A stretch of 36,101 nucleotides of DNA from DATGQT01 sp033720695 (GCA_033720695.1 JAWWCA010000005.1:1-36101); one strand, 5' to 3'. Numbered from the stretch's first letter, positions 25,100-33,529 are shown. Numbers and translations: made by a program. Notes: generated by a model not told the origin, from the letters alone.

Positions 25100-25685
25100 G
25101 ACGAAACGAGCGGCGGTGATGCGGACTCGGCCCGTGCTCCGCGAGCGCCGCGTAGTGGGCGGGCGTCGGGTACCCCTTGTGCTGGGCCCAGCCGTAGAGG
25201 GGATATTCGCGGTCAAGCGCGATCATCCACCGGTCGCGCGTCACCTTCGCGACGACGGACGCGGCTGCGATCGAGAGGGAGCGCGCGTCCCCGCCCACGA
25301 CGGTTTCCTGGGCGCACGGCGCCGTCCCCAGCGGGCGGTCGCCGTCCACGAGGAGCACGTCGGGGGTGAGCGCGAGGTCGTCGGCCGCGCGGCGCATCGC
25401 TTCGAGGGCGGCGTGCAGGATGTTCAGGCGGTCGATCTCCTCCGGCGTACATCGCCCCACACCGATGGCGAGGGCCTCCGTGCGGATCCGCTCCAGGAGA
25501 GCCTCCCTGCGCGCCGGGGTGAGCTTCTTCGAATCGTCCAGCCCATCCAGGCGGGCGTCCACGGGGAGGACGACGGCCGCCGCCACGACCGGGCCGGCCA
25601 AGCACCCCCGCCCTGCCTCGTCCAGCCCAGCCACGACCACACGGCCGGCGGCCCAATGGCGACGTTCGATGGAGAAATCGGGCAC
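25089..25685 (-). CDS. rnhB: ribonuclease HII
   Basis: 198 residues from a GTG at 25685. It cleaves RNA in RNA-DNA hybrids, especially single ribonucleotides in DNA. The active site is complete: GLDEAGRGCLAGPVVAAAV (Asp22, Glu23), LLVDGD (Asp114) and SIAAASVVAKVTRD (Asp151), with the trailing YGWAQHKGYPTPAH typical of HII. Its start faces the rho promoter region, and its end overlaps the convergent aroK by 11 bp. Confidence 0.94.
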   Translation of the reverse strand: MPDFSIERRHWAAGRVVVAGLDEAGRGCLAGPVVAAAVVLPVDARLDGLDDSKKLTPARREALLERIRTEALAIGVGRCTPEEIDRLNILHAALEAMRRAADDLALTPDVLLVDGDRPLGTAPCAQETVVGGDARSLSIAAASVVAKVTRDRWMIALDREYPLYGWAQHKGYPTPAHYAALAEHGPSPHHRRSFRLRR

Positions 25686-25746
25686 GGCGTGAGAGGAGAG
25701 GGCGGGTTCAAGAGTACCTCAGGGCATACCGGATTGCGCGATGAAG

Positions 25747-25775
25747 TTGCTGTGGCCGCAGAAACCATCTATATT
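25747..25775 (+). promoter_or_regulatory. promoter of rho
   Basis: TTGCTG (25747-25752), 17-bp spacer, TATATT (25770-25775). It is the best promoter-like sequence in the 516-bp gap before rho and resembles the TonB receptor promoter. It predicts a leader of about 420 nt. Confidence 0.55.
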
Positions 25776-26201
25776 GAAACGCGTGCTACGGCTGTGAGGC
25801 TAGCCGGTACGGTTCGGCGACGGGTCCTCGGGCCCTTCCTTGCCTGTAGCCGCTCAGCGTGGGCCCCTGAGGTCGCCCTGAATCCACTCGGAGCACCGCT
25901 GCTGCACCTGAAGGCGAAAGAGCGGAAGACCAACTGCTCGGCGGTCCGATTGTTGCGCTTCCCCTGGCAGAGCGGCTGGTGGCCCTCATGCCCCTCGCGG
26001 TGCTCCTGATTGTCCGCACGGCTCGACTCCGCATCGGTGCCGGCCCCGTGCCGGCCCGAGCCAGGCCGCGGTAACCTCGCCGCGGTGCCTGCCGGGACGC
26101 CCTGACCTCGACGCCGTGCCGGTGGCACGGCCCCCCTATCTCGACGACCCTGACTCCGCTCCTCCCGCGAGCGCGACCCGTACACACCAGCGATTCCGTT
26201 C
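25776..26201 (+). other. long leader of rho
   Basis: This leader has no clear gene. It holds a perfect 7-bp hairpin CCGTGCC-GGT-GGCACGG (26114-26130), a direct repeat of GTGCCGGCCC, and a 28-codon ORF (25988-26074) without a clear ribosome-binding site. Rho genes in other bacteria are autoregulated by termination in the leader, which could also be true here. Confidence 0.35.
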
Positions 26202-27680
26202 ATGGCAGACGAACAGCTCCGCCCCACCCCCGACGAGAGCCAGGCCCCTGCGGCGCCCGACGCCAACGGGCAGCCGGAGGCGGAGGCGAAGGCCCGACGC
26301 CGTGGCGCCCCGCGCCGCCGCGGCAACCAAGACGCTGCACCGGCGAGCCCCGAAGACAACGGCACCGCCGATGCCTCGGCTCCCGCCGCCACCGAGCCCT
26401 CAGCTGAAGGCGGCGACAAGGCCGACGCCCCGTCAAGGGGCCGGAACCGCAAAGACGGGCGACAGGGCAAAGACGGCCGCCAAGGCGGCGGGCGGCGGCG
26501 CGACCGCAACCGCCGGAAGAAGGATCGCAAGCGCGACCGGAACGACGACGGCGGGGGGCACCCCGGGGAGCCGTTCGAGGGCATGCTCGAACTCATCGGC
26601 GACAAGAAGTTCGGCTTCATCCGCGCCGTGACGACCTCGCTCCAGAAGGGGGACAACGACCCCTTCATGCCGCCCCCGCTCATCCAGAAGCACAACCTCC
26701 GCGACGGCGTCGTCCTCAAGGGCATCATCAAGCCTGGCCGCAAGGGCGCTTGGCAGGTGACCCGCGTGGACGAGGTGATGGGGATGGACCCCGACGCGTG
26801 GAAGGAGACCCCGGACTTCGACGACGGCCTCGTCATCTACCCCGACGAGAAGCTCGACCTCATCTCGGAGCCGTCCGACATCTCGATGCGCGTCGTGGAC
26901 CTCGTCGCCCCGCTGGGCAAGGGGCAGCGAGCGCTCATCGTGGCGCCCCCGCGTGCGGGCAAGACCGTCATGCTCAAGCAGATGGCGGCGGGGATCTCGG
27001 CCAACCACCCTGAGGCCAAGCTCATCGCCTTGCTCGTCGATGAGCGCCCGGAGGAGGTCACCGACTTCCGGCGGAACACGGCCTGCACGGTCTTCGCCTC
27101 CTCCAACGACTTCGGCGAGGACAACCACATCCGCGTGGCCACGCTCGCCTTCGAGTACTCCCGCCGCCTCGTCGAGCAGGGGCACGACGTCGTGATGCTG
27201 CTCGACTCGCTGACGCGGCTCGGGCGTACGTTCAACCTCTGGGGCGGCAACTCGGGCCGCACGATGTCCGGCGGTCTCGACGCCCGCGCCCTCGTGATGC
27301 CGCGGAAGATCTTCGGCGCCGCGCGCAACATCGAGCACGGCGGCAGCCTCACCATCATCGCCACGGCCCTCGTCGAGACGGGCAGCCGGATGGATGACGT
27401 GATCTTCGAGGAGTTCAAGGGCACCGGCAACGCCGAGGTCGTGCTCGACCGCGAGCTCGCCGATAAGCGGATCTACCCCGCGATCAACGTGCGGAAGTCG
27501 GGGACGCGGAACGAGGAGCGGCTCATGACCGACGAGCAGATGCGCCAGCGCACCATGCTCTTCCGCGTGCTCAACGAGCGGCACCCGGTCGAGGCCATGC
27601 AGGCCCTCATCAAGCAGGTCCAGCGGAGCCCGACCAACATCCACCTCCTCAACGAGCTGATCCCAGAGCAGACGTACTGA
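26202..27680 (+). CDS. rho: transcription termination factor Rho
   Basis: 492 residues. Residues 1-127 are a low-complexity extension, first A/P/E-rich, then strongly charged with R, K, D and G (KDGRQGKDGRQGGGRRRDRN), and likely disordered. From about 128 comes the cold-shock-like primary RNA-binding domain (LELIGDKKFGFIR), then the RecA-like hexameric helicase with Walker A APPRAGKT (Lys254), DERPEEVTDFRR, LLDSLTRLGR and the Q/R-loop regions. It loads on C-rich RNA and pulls transcripts from RNA polymerase. No Shine-Dalgarno site precedes the ATG. It is convergent with the acyl-CoA dehydrogenase gene, 19 bp between stops. Confidence 0.96.
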   Translation: MADEQLRPTPDESQAPAAPDANGQPEAEAKARRRGAPRRRGNQDAAPASPEDNGTADASAPAATEPSAEGGDKADAPSRGRNRKDGRQGKDGRQGGGRRRDRNRRKKDRKRDRNDDGGGHPGEPFEGMLELIGDKKFGFIRAVTTSLQKGDNDPFMPPPLIQKHNLRDGVVLKGIIKPGRKGAWQVTRVDEVMGMDPDAWKETPDFDDGLVIYPDEKLDLISEPSDISMRVVDLVAPLGKGQRALIVAPPRAGKTVMLKQMAAGISANHPEAKLIALLVDERPEEVTDFRRNTACTVFASSNDFGEDNHIRVATLAFEYSRRLVEQGHDVVMLLDSLTRLGRTFNLWGGNSGRTMSGGLDARALVMPRKIFGAARNIEHGGSLTIIATALVETGSRMDDVIFEEFKGTGNAEVVLDRELADKRIYPAINVRKSGTRNEERLMTDEQMRQRTMLFRVLNERHPVEAMQALIKQVQRSPTNIHLLNELIPEQTY

Positions 27681-27699
27681 GTCCGCCCCAGTCAGCCGA

Positions 27700-29259
27700 T
27701 CAGGTCTCCCCGCTGCGCGGCGGCCTCGGGGCACGCCAGGCCACCGGGGGGGTCGACTCGCGCGTGATCGGGGCGGAGACGCTGCGGCGGCAGCCGACGG
27801 CGAGGGCCTCGACCTCGTGGCGCAGGTTGATGAGGGCGCTGGAGATCCTGCGGGCGTCGTAGCCCGTGTCCCTGAGGTCGAGCACGGCCCCGGCGGCGTA
27901 CACGCAGGCGACGAGCCTCCCCAGGTCCACCATGCGGCGCTGCGGGAGAGCGCCGGAGACGGCGAAGCCGAGGTCGAGCTGCGCGAACCCCTGGTGCGCC
28001 GACGCGACGAACGCGGCGCCGCGGGCGAGGTCGGGGACGGCGGCGAGCGCCTCATCGAGCTTGACCTCTCTCCTCAGCCACTCCTTCAGGAGGCGCCGTG
28101 CGATCTGGTGGTACAGCACGTCGTTCGAGCCCTCGAAGATCTGGAAGGGGCGGCTGTCGACCACGCTGCGCCCGGCCACGTGCGAGAGACGGTAGCCTCG
28201 AGCCCCCGAGAGCTGAAGCAGGTGCTGCGCGCCCTCGTGCATGAAGTCGGAGACGAGGGCCTTGGTGATGTTCGCGCTCTGCATCTGGCCCGAGAGGTCC
28301 CGGCCCAAGTCGGCCAACCCCGCGACGCGGAGGCAGAGCGCGGAGCAGACCGACACGAACGTCTGGATCCGCGAGAGGCGCCCTTGGACGACGTCGAACG
28401 AAATCAGACGCGTGCTCCCGACGGACCGGTCCTGCGTGAGCGCGAGCGCCTCGTCGGCGAGGCGGCGGAGGTACCCCATTCCCATTCCGGCAAACGCCAA
28501 CCGACTGCGGGCGAGGATGTCCATCAGCACGTCCAGGCCGACGGCCTGGGCGCCGATCATGTGGGCCTCGGGCACGTACGCGTCGACCGTGCTCCGCCCA
28601 TAGGGGATTGAGTAGAGGCCGAGGCTGTCGTAGTGCTGGACGACTCGCGGACGTTGTGAGGGGTCTGCCGTGTCGAGGAGGAAGAGGCGGACGTCGTGCT
28701 TCAGCCCCGCATCGCCGGCGTCCTCCCGTGCGGCCACGAGCCAGTAGTCGGCGACCCCGGTCAGCCCGGCCCAGTGCTTGGTGCCGCTGACGCGGAAGCC
28801 GTTCCCCTCTCGGCGGAAGGCCGTTCGGATGCCGAGCGCGTCGGTGCCGTGGTCGGGCTCCGTCATCATGAACCCGCCGAGCGCGCCCTCCCGGGCGAAG
28901 CGCGGGAGCAACCGCCGCTGCAGCTCGTCCTCGCCGTACCGCGCGAGCGGCTGCACGAAGAGCGCGCCCGTGATCCCGAGCGTGAGCGTGAGCCCAAGCC
29001 AATGGTAGCCGGCGACCTCGAGGACGGCCAGCCACTCGTCGGCGTGGCCTCCCCGCCCTCCGTAGCGGCTCGGCACGAACGCGGCGGTCGGGGCCGCGGG
29101 CCGCAGCGCCTCCATGAGGCCTACGATCGACCCCCGCTCCGCCGCGAAGGCCGCGGCGTCGGGGGCGTTGCGGAGCGCCTCGAGGGTGGCCGAGAGACGC
29201 CGGAGGTAGTCGTCGACGGATTCCAGTTCGACGGGGGGGGCTATCGAGACCTCGGCCAT
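27700..29259 (-). CDS. acyl-CoA dehydrogenase family protein
   Basis: 519 residues, longer than the usual 380-400. The flavoenzyme core is clear: GGFMMTEPDHGTDALG (131-142 region, FAD/substrate loop), FRVSGTKHWAGL, and PFQIFEGSNDVLYHQIARR with Glu376 in the position of the catalytic base of medium-chain acyl-CoA dehydrogenase. The extra C-terminal 100 residues are helical and end in a disordered R/P tail. It would oxidise an acyl-CoA between the alpha and beta carbons and pass electrons to ETF; the chain length or substrate is not predictable. No partner fatty-acid genes are next to it. Confidence 0.85.
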   Translation of the reverse strand: MAEVSIAPPVELESVDDYLRRLSATLEALRNAPDAAAFAAERGSIVGLMEALRPAAPTAAFVPSRYGGRGGHADEWLAVLEVAGYHWLGLTLTLGITGALFVQPLARYGEDELQRRLLPRFAREGALGGFMMTEPDHGTDALGIRTAFRREGNGFRVSGTKHWAGLTGVADYWLVAAREDAGDAGLKHDVRLFLLDTADPSQRPRVVQHYDSLGLYSIPYGRSTVDAYVPEAHMIGAQAVGLDVLMDILARSRLAFAGMGMGYLRRLADEALALTQDRSVGSTRLISFDVVQGRLSRIQTFVSVCSALCLRVAGLADLGRDLSGQMQSANITKALVSDFMHEGAQHLLQLSGARGYRLSHVAGRSVVDSRPFQIFEGSNDVLYHQIARRLLKEWLRREVKLDEALAAVPDLARGAAFVASAHQGFAQLDLGFAVSGALPQRRMVDLGRLVACVYAAGAVLDLRDTGYDARRISSALINLRHEVEALAVGCRRSVSAPITRESTPPVAWRAPRPPRSGET

Positions 29260-29470
29260 CGGCGTCGTGGGAGGGGGGATGCCATGGCTCGATAAACTAC
29301 ACAGAACATACCGGGGACATAAACCGCGTGAGCGGCGATCTACGCGGCACCGGCCCGGTGGGCGGGCGAGGGTAGGCAGGCCACGTCCCCGTATCCCTCA
29401 GGAGGCGCCACCGTTCCAGGAAGCGCCCTCTGGTCTCGCGGTCGCCCCCATCCACCGGAGCGAGGGGCTC

Positions 29471-29519
29471 GAAAAGACCGCGTCGCCCGCTACGAGGAGT
29501 CGTGCAGCGGGCGACGCGG
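29471..29519 (-). terminator. intrinsic terminator after the small T9SS cargo gene
   Basis: A perfect 14-bp stem, CCGCGTCGCCCGCT (29478-29491) with AGCGGGCGACGCGG (29506-29519), has inner ACGA/TCGT pairing and is followed on the minus strand by TCTTTTC (29477-29471). It begins 27 bp after the stop of the cargo gene. Confidence 0.75.
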
Positions 29520-29546
29520 AAAACGAGGGCCGGGAGGCGAGGCTGG

Positions 29547-30329
29547 TTACTTGGCCAGCACCATGCGGCCAGCGAGGGTCTCCTCACCGACCGTGAGCCG
29601 GTAGACGTAGGTGCCGCTCGGGAGGGTGGCCCCGGCGAAGATCGCCTCATGGGAGCCGGCCTCCTGGACGCCGTCCACGAGCGTGGCGACGCGGCGGCCC
29701 AGGACGTCGAAGACCTCGAGGACGACCCGTTGGGCCTCGGCGAGGTCATAGCTAATCGTCGTCGAGGCGCTGAACGGATTGGGGTGGCTGCCACGAGCGG
29801 CGACCGCAACAGGGGCCTCGGCGTAGGCCGTCGAGGCCGCGCTGATGGGCTCGAAGGTCACGTCCGCTCCCGAGTCCGCGCCCGGAACCCGGCCCGGCGG
29901 CTCCTCGATGATGACGGGGATGCCGTCCTTGTCCAGGGCGTCGAGGGTGCCGAAGTCCCCGCACGAGATGCCGAAGAAGTTGAGGCCGGACGGGAAGTTG
30001 CCCGCTGCCGGAACGGTGATCTGGAACCGGTTGGTCTGGGTCTCACCGGCCGCCAGCGAGAAGCGGGCGACGTCCGGGGGGATGCGCGTGCTCACGCCGG
30101 GGCACTGCGGCGAGAGGATCTCACACCAGCACTCGAAGTCGAGCGCAGAGTCCGAAGTGTTGGTGGTCGTGAGGTCGATTTCAAACGAGCCGCCGGAGGA
30201 AGGGAGCACGACCGGGATCTGCGTCCCGACCGGATCCACGTCAATGCTCAGGGTGCCTTGCGCAGAAGCCGCAGGGGCAAGCGCCACGCACGCGAGCGCC
30301 AAGGAGAGGGTCAGGATGAGGGACTTCAT
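29547..30329 (-). CDS. secreted protein with T9SS type A sorting domain
   Basis: 260 residues from the ATG at 30329. The signal peptide (MKSLILTLSLALACVALAPAASA) is followed by a beta-sandwich-like domain (about 25-155) with several cysteines (FECWCEILSPQC, FFGISCGDFG), a short linker, and a classic C-terminal sorting domain from about 181: SHPNPFSASTTISYDL, LEVFDVLGRRVATLVDG, LPSGTYVYRLTVG. The body resembles that of the protein at the left edge of the window. By family knowledge it is exported by the T9SS and released or surface-attached. The function of the mature part is unknown. It is a monocistronic unit with its own promoter and terminator. Confidence 0.85.
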   Translation of the reverse strand: MKSLILTLSLALACVALAPAASAQGTLSIDVDPVGTQIPVVLPSSGGSFEIDLTTTNTSDSALDFECWCEILSPQCPGVSTRIPPDVARFSLAAGETQTNRFQITVPAAGNFPSGLNFFGISCGDFGTLDALDKDGIPVIIEEPPGRVPGADSGADVTFEPISAASTAYAEAPVAVAARGSHPNPFSASTTISYDLAEAQRVVLEVFDVLGRRVATLVDGVQEAGSHEAIFAGATLPSGTYVYRLTVGEETLAGRMVLAK

Positions 30330-30422
30330 GACTGAATGTGGGTTGGGGAAGGGGAACCGGAGGCAAGGAGAGTACCCGTCAAAGACGGCGGGCCGAGCGC
30401 GGAGCCGCTGCAGCCTCCTTAG

Positions 30423-30431
30423 AGTATAGCA
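30423..30431 (-). promoter_or_regulatory. extended -10 promoter element of the T9SS cargo gene
   Basis: The minus strand reads TGCTATACT (30431-30423), an extended -10 (TGn) with a near-consensus hexamer, in an AT-rich island. No good -35 lies upstream, as is common with extended -10 promoters. The predicted leader is about 87 nt. Confidence 0.5.
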
Positions 30432-30694
30432 CACAAGCGGAATAATCACTAGGGGAAATCATTTTTCAGGTAAGAGAGGCCATTCACGGGTTCCTGCGCG
30501 GCATGACGGCGATCCTCCAGCCAGAGTGGACGTGTCCGGAACATGTCTTTCGACCTGGGGAAGGCGCGCCCCTAACGCTCTGCTGAGCGCGGAGGGCCAC
30601 GTAGCCGAGGCGCTCCTCCTTGCGCCGAGCGGCGGCGGAGGTTAGAAGGCATCCGCTCCCCGTGTCAATCGGCTCGGAGTCACCATCCTGCCCC
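30432..30694. other. gap between the T9SS cargo and radC
   Basis: The part next to the cargo promoter (to about 30480) is unusually AT-rich for this genome, including CATTTTTCAG. No gene is seen; the reading frame continuing upstream of radC (to 30620) has no family-like sequence. Confidence 0.5.
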
Positions 30695-31423
30695 GTGCCC
30701 GACCCGACCGCGGAGCCCGAGATCCACTACGACTACGTCCCGCTCAACCGGCGGGACGAGTCCGAGCGCCCGCGGGAAAAGTTGCTCCAACGAGGCGCCG
30801 CCGACCTCTCCGATGCGGAACTCATCGCACTCATCTTCGGCAGCGGCACCCGCGTGGGGGGGCGGAGCCTCTCGGCCGTCGAACTGGGGCAGGCGCTTTT
30901 GCGGGCCTACGGTTCGCTGGCCGCGCTGGCCCGCCGCGACCCCAAGGCGCTCACGCGGACGAAGGGGGTGGGGCCGGCGAAGGCCGCTCAACTCGCCGCA
31001 GCCTTCGAAATCGGCCGTCGCGTGGAGGCCGCGGGGGAGGGGGAGCGCGTCCAGGTCCGCGCCCCGGCCGATGTCGCCGCCGTCTACGGCCCCCGCCTCC
31101 GGGACCTCAAGCGCGAGGTGTTCCTCGTCGTGCACCTCAACACGGCGAACGTGATCGTGGGAGACTACACCGTCTCCGAGGGAGGGCTCGCGGCGAGCAT
31201 CGTCGAGCCGCGCGCCGTCTTCCAGCGGGCCATCCTGGAGAACGCCGCGGCCATCGTGTGCCTCCACAACCATCCGTCCGGCAATCCTGAGCCGAGCCGG
31301 GAGGACGTCCAGATCACGAAGCAGCTCGTCGAGGCCGGGAAGCTGATGGGGGTGCCCGTGCACGACCACCTCATCATCGCCGGGCGGGGCTACACCTCCC
31401 TCGCCGAGCGGGGGCTGATGTAG
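30695..31423 (+). CDS. radC: RadC-family JAB/MPN-domain protein
   Basis: 242 residues from the GTG at 30695; a GTG at 30662 or TTG at 30620 would add residues not typical of the family. The N-terminal segment ERPREKLLQRGAADLSDAELIALIFGSG and a helix-hairpin-helix (LTRTKGVGPAKAAQLAAAFEIG) precede the JAMM metalloprotease-like domain with CLHNHPSGNPEPSREDV (His191, His193, Asp204). Named for DNA repair but its actual activity is unsettled; the domain suggests a zinc-dependent hydrolase. It is convergent with the DprE2-like gene, 14 bp between stops. Confidence 0.9.
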   Translation: MPDPTAEPEIHYDYVPLNRRDESERPREKLLQRGAADLSDAELIALIFGSGTRVGGRSLSAVELGQALLRAYGSLAALARRDPKALTRTKGVGPAKAAQLAAAFEIGRRVEAAGEGERVQVRAPADVAAVYGPRLRDLKREVFLVVHLNTANVIVGDYTVSEGGLAASIVEPRAVFQRAILENAAAIVCLHNHPSGNPEPSREDVQITKQLVEAGKLMGVPVHDHLIIAGRGYTSLAERGLM

Positions 31424-31437
31424 CGGCGCCTCGGGGC

Positions 31438-32175
31438 TCAGAGGTCGAGCCGTTTGAAGAGCCGCTCGGGAACGGCTCGGATGGCCGCCATGACAGGGCG
31501 CCAGAAGCGCGGGACGTACGCCACGTCCCTCCTCCTCACCATCGCACGGTGGATCTGCGCCCCGACATCGGCGGGGTCGGCGAAGAGGGCGTTCTTCGGG
31601 AGGTGCGCCGTCATCGGGGTGTCCACCAGGCCAGGCTTCACGGTCGTCACCTGGACCCCCCGCGGGGCCAGGCGGGCGCGGAGGCCGGCCGCGAACAGCG
31701 CGACGGCGCCCTTGGCGGCCCCGTACACGTAGTTGCTCGGCCGCCCCCGGTCGCCGGCGACGGACGCGATGACCGTGAGCGAGCCTTGCCCCTGCTGTTC
31801 CAAGAGCGTCGCCAGCCGCGTCATCAGCGCCACGACGCTCGTCGCGTTGAGCGTGAAAGCCTCCGCCACCGCCTCGGCGTCCGTCGTCACGACAGACGGG
31901 TCGGGGAGCGTGCCGTAGGCGAGGAGGGCGTGGTCGAGCCCCCCGGAGGCCTCGGCGGCGACGGCCTCGACGAGGGCGGCGTGCTGCGCGAAGTCGGCCG
32001 CATCGAACCGGTGCGTGTGCACCCGAGAGGCCCCCCGGGCCCGGAGGTCGTCGGCGACGGCGCCGAGCTTCTCCGGGTCCCGGGCGGCGAGGACGAGGGC
32101 GGCCCCGTCGGCGGCGAAGCGCCGCGCGACCGCCTGGGCGATGGCGCTCGTCGCGCCGACGATGAGGACGTTCAT
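31438..32175 (-). CDS. DprE2-like short-chain dehydrogenase/reductase
   Basis: 245 residues. The NAD(P)-binding motif is GATSAIAQAVA (7-17), which in place of the common TGxxxGIG is characteristic of DprE2-type SDRs; the catalytic residues are Ser138 (VIASVAGDRGR) and Tyr151/Lys155 (YVYGAAKGA). Beside a DprE1-like oxidase it would reduce the 2-keto intermediate to polyprenyl-phospho-arabinofuranose using NAD(P)H. It starts 31 bp after the DprE1-like gene. The C-terminal end (RFWRPVMAAIRAVPERLFKRLDL) is amphipathic and could dock at the membrane. The generic SDR fold alone would not prove this; the cassette context does most of the work. Confidence 0.8.
   Translation of the reverse strand: MNVLIVGATSAIAQAVARRFAADGAALVLAARDPEKLGAVADDLRARGASRVHTHRFDAADFAQHAALVEAVAAEASGGLDHALLAYGTLPDPSVVTTDAEAVAEAFTLNATSVVALMTRLATLLEQQGQGSLTVIASVAGDRGRPSNYVYGAAKGAVALFAAGLRARLAPRGVQVTTVKPGLVDTPMTAHLPKNALFADPADVGAQIHRAMVRRRDVAYVPRFWRPVMAAIRAVPERLFKRLDL
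31446..31479. terminator. hairpin at the radC/DprE2 convergent ends
   Basis: CGAGCCGTT (31446-31454) pairs with AACGGCTCG (31471-31479) over 16 nt, inside the last codons of the DprE2-like gene and 23 bp after the radC stop. It is a candidate terminator for radC. No T tract. Confidence 0.32.
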
Positions 32176-32206
32176 GAAGCGGCGGCGTCTATCGTGGCAC
32201 GGGGGC

Positions 32207-33529
32207 TCAGCCGCCGGTCACGCGGCGCCAGAACGAGGAGGAGAAGGCGGGGTCGAGGTGCTCGGCGAACGCCGGCCACTGCGGGAAGAACGCACGGAAG
32301 CTCTCGGGGGTCATGCAGGCATCCTTGGCCGGGTACACGGCCCCGCCTGCCTCCCGCACGAGCCCGTCGAGCCGGTGGAGGAGGCGGACGGTCTCCTCGC
32401 CTCGGTGCGCGAAGTCGAGGGCGAGTGTGACGCCGGGGCGGGGAAACGAGAGGAGGCCGGGCGAGGGGACGTCGCCGAAGAGCTTGAGCACGGCGAGGAA
32501 CGAGCCCGCGCCGCTCTCGGCGACTCGCGCCAGCAGCGCCCGCGTGGCCTCGCGGCCGTCGTCGAAGGGGACGACGCACTGGTGCTGGAGGAGGCCGCGC
32601 CGCCCGTAGAGGCGGTTCCAGTCCCGGACGGCGTCGAGGGGATAGAAGAACGGCGCGTAGTGGGTCCGGGTGCGCCGGACCGGGGCGATCTGTTTCCGGT
32701 AGTAGAGCGCGTTAAAGAGGCGGAGGGTCGTCGGTCGCAGCAGCCCCTCGGGAGCGTCGAAGGGCACGCGGAGGCGGCGCTGCCGCCACACGCCGGGGGG
32801 TGGGAGCCCGGCGTCGGGCCCAACGTGGGCGCCCTCGATCAGCACGCCACGACCCTCCGGACGCTGCGCGTCCACCCAGGCCACGACGTAGGGGCTGCGC
32901 CGGTTGGCCCGCTCGGACAGCGCGAAGAACGCATCGAGGTCCTCGAACCGCGTCGTCGCCACGTCCACCTGATCGCTCGCGACGGGCTGAAGGCGGAGCT
33001 CCACCCAGAGGATGAGGCCCGTCAGGCCGAGGCCGGCGACGGTGGCGCGAAAGAGGGGGTCGCCAGGCTCCAGGGTGAGGCGCTCGCCCGTGGAGCGGGC
33101 CAGCCCCAGCCGCGTCACGTGCCGGCCGAAGGTGCCGGCGAGGTGGTGGTTCTTCCCGTGCACGTCGTTCGCGACGGCGCCGCCGAGCGTGACGTGCCGG
33201 GTGCCGGGCGTGACGGGGAGGAACCAGCCGTGCGGGACGACGAGGGCGAGCACCTCGCCGAGCGTCATCCCGGCCTCGGCCCGGAGCCGCCCCGCCTCGC
33301 GGTCGAACCCGAGGACGCGGTCGAGGCCAGCGGTGTCGAGGAGGACGCCGCCGTTGTTGAGGCACGCGTCGCCGTAGGATCGGCCGCGGCCGTAGGCGAG
33401 CACGGGACGGCCACCGTCCAGTGGGGGGAGTGCGTGCCGCCACCGGAGGCGCTCGACGTGAGCCGGGGCCGAGGGGGGGTAGCGCCCCCAAGAGGCGTAG
33501 TCGCGTCGGTGCGTCGTCTCGCTCGCCAT
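32207..33529 (-). CDS. DprE1-like FAD-dependent oxidoreductase
   Basis: 440 residues from the ATG at 33529 (a GTG at 33538 is 7 bp after the UbiA stop and equally possible). It is a vanillyl-alcohol-oxidase-type flavoenzyme: FAD-binding LAYGRGRSYGDACLNNGG (45-61), GTRHVTLGGAVANDVHGKNHH (109-129) with the conserved histidine pair, and the late AKDACM segment with Lys402, matching the active-site lysine of mycobacterial DprE1. DprE1 oxidises the 2-hydroxyl of polyprenyl-phospho-ribose. At SFPRPGVTLALDF residue Ala370 stands where mycobacterial DprE1 has the benzothiazinone-target cysteine (C387). The neighbours are a UbiA-type enzyme upstream and the DprE2-like SDR downstream. Confidence 0.84.
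   Translation of the reverse strand: MASETTHRRDYASWGRYPPSAPAHVERLRWRHALPPLDGGRPVLAYGRGRSYGDACLNNGGVLLDTAGLDRVLGFDREAGRLRAEAGMTLGEVLALVVPHGWFLPVTPGTRHVTLGGAVANDVHGKNHHLAGTFGRHVTRLGLARSTGERLTLEPGDPLFRATVAGLGLTGLILWVELRLQPVASDQVDVATTRFEDLDAFFALSERANRRSPYVVAWVDAQRPEGRGVLIEGAHVGPDAGLPPPGVWRQRRLRVPFDAPEGLLRPTTLRLFNALYYRKQIAPVRRTRTHYAPFFYPLDAVRDWNRLYGRRGLLQHQCVVPFDDGREATRALLARVAESGAGSFLAVLKLFGDVPSPGLLSFPRPGVTLALDFAHRGEETVRLLHRLDGLVREAGGAVYPAKDACMTPESFRAFFPQWPAFAEHLDPAFSSSFWRRVTGG

Noticed and set aside
25741..25797. An 18-codon ORF beginning ATGAAGTTG before rho
   Set aside because: It overlaps the predicted rho promoter and has no ribosome-binding site, so it is unlikely to be translated from that transcript.
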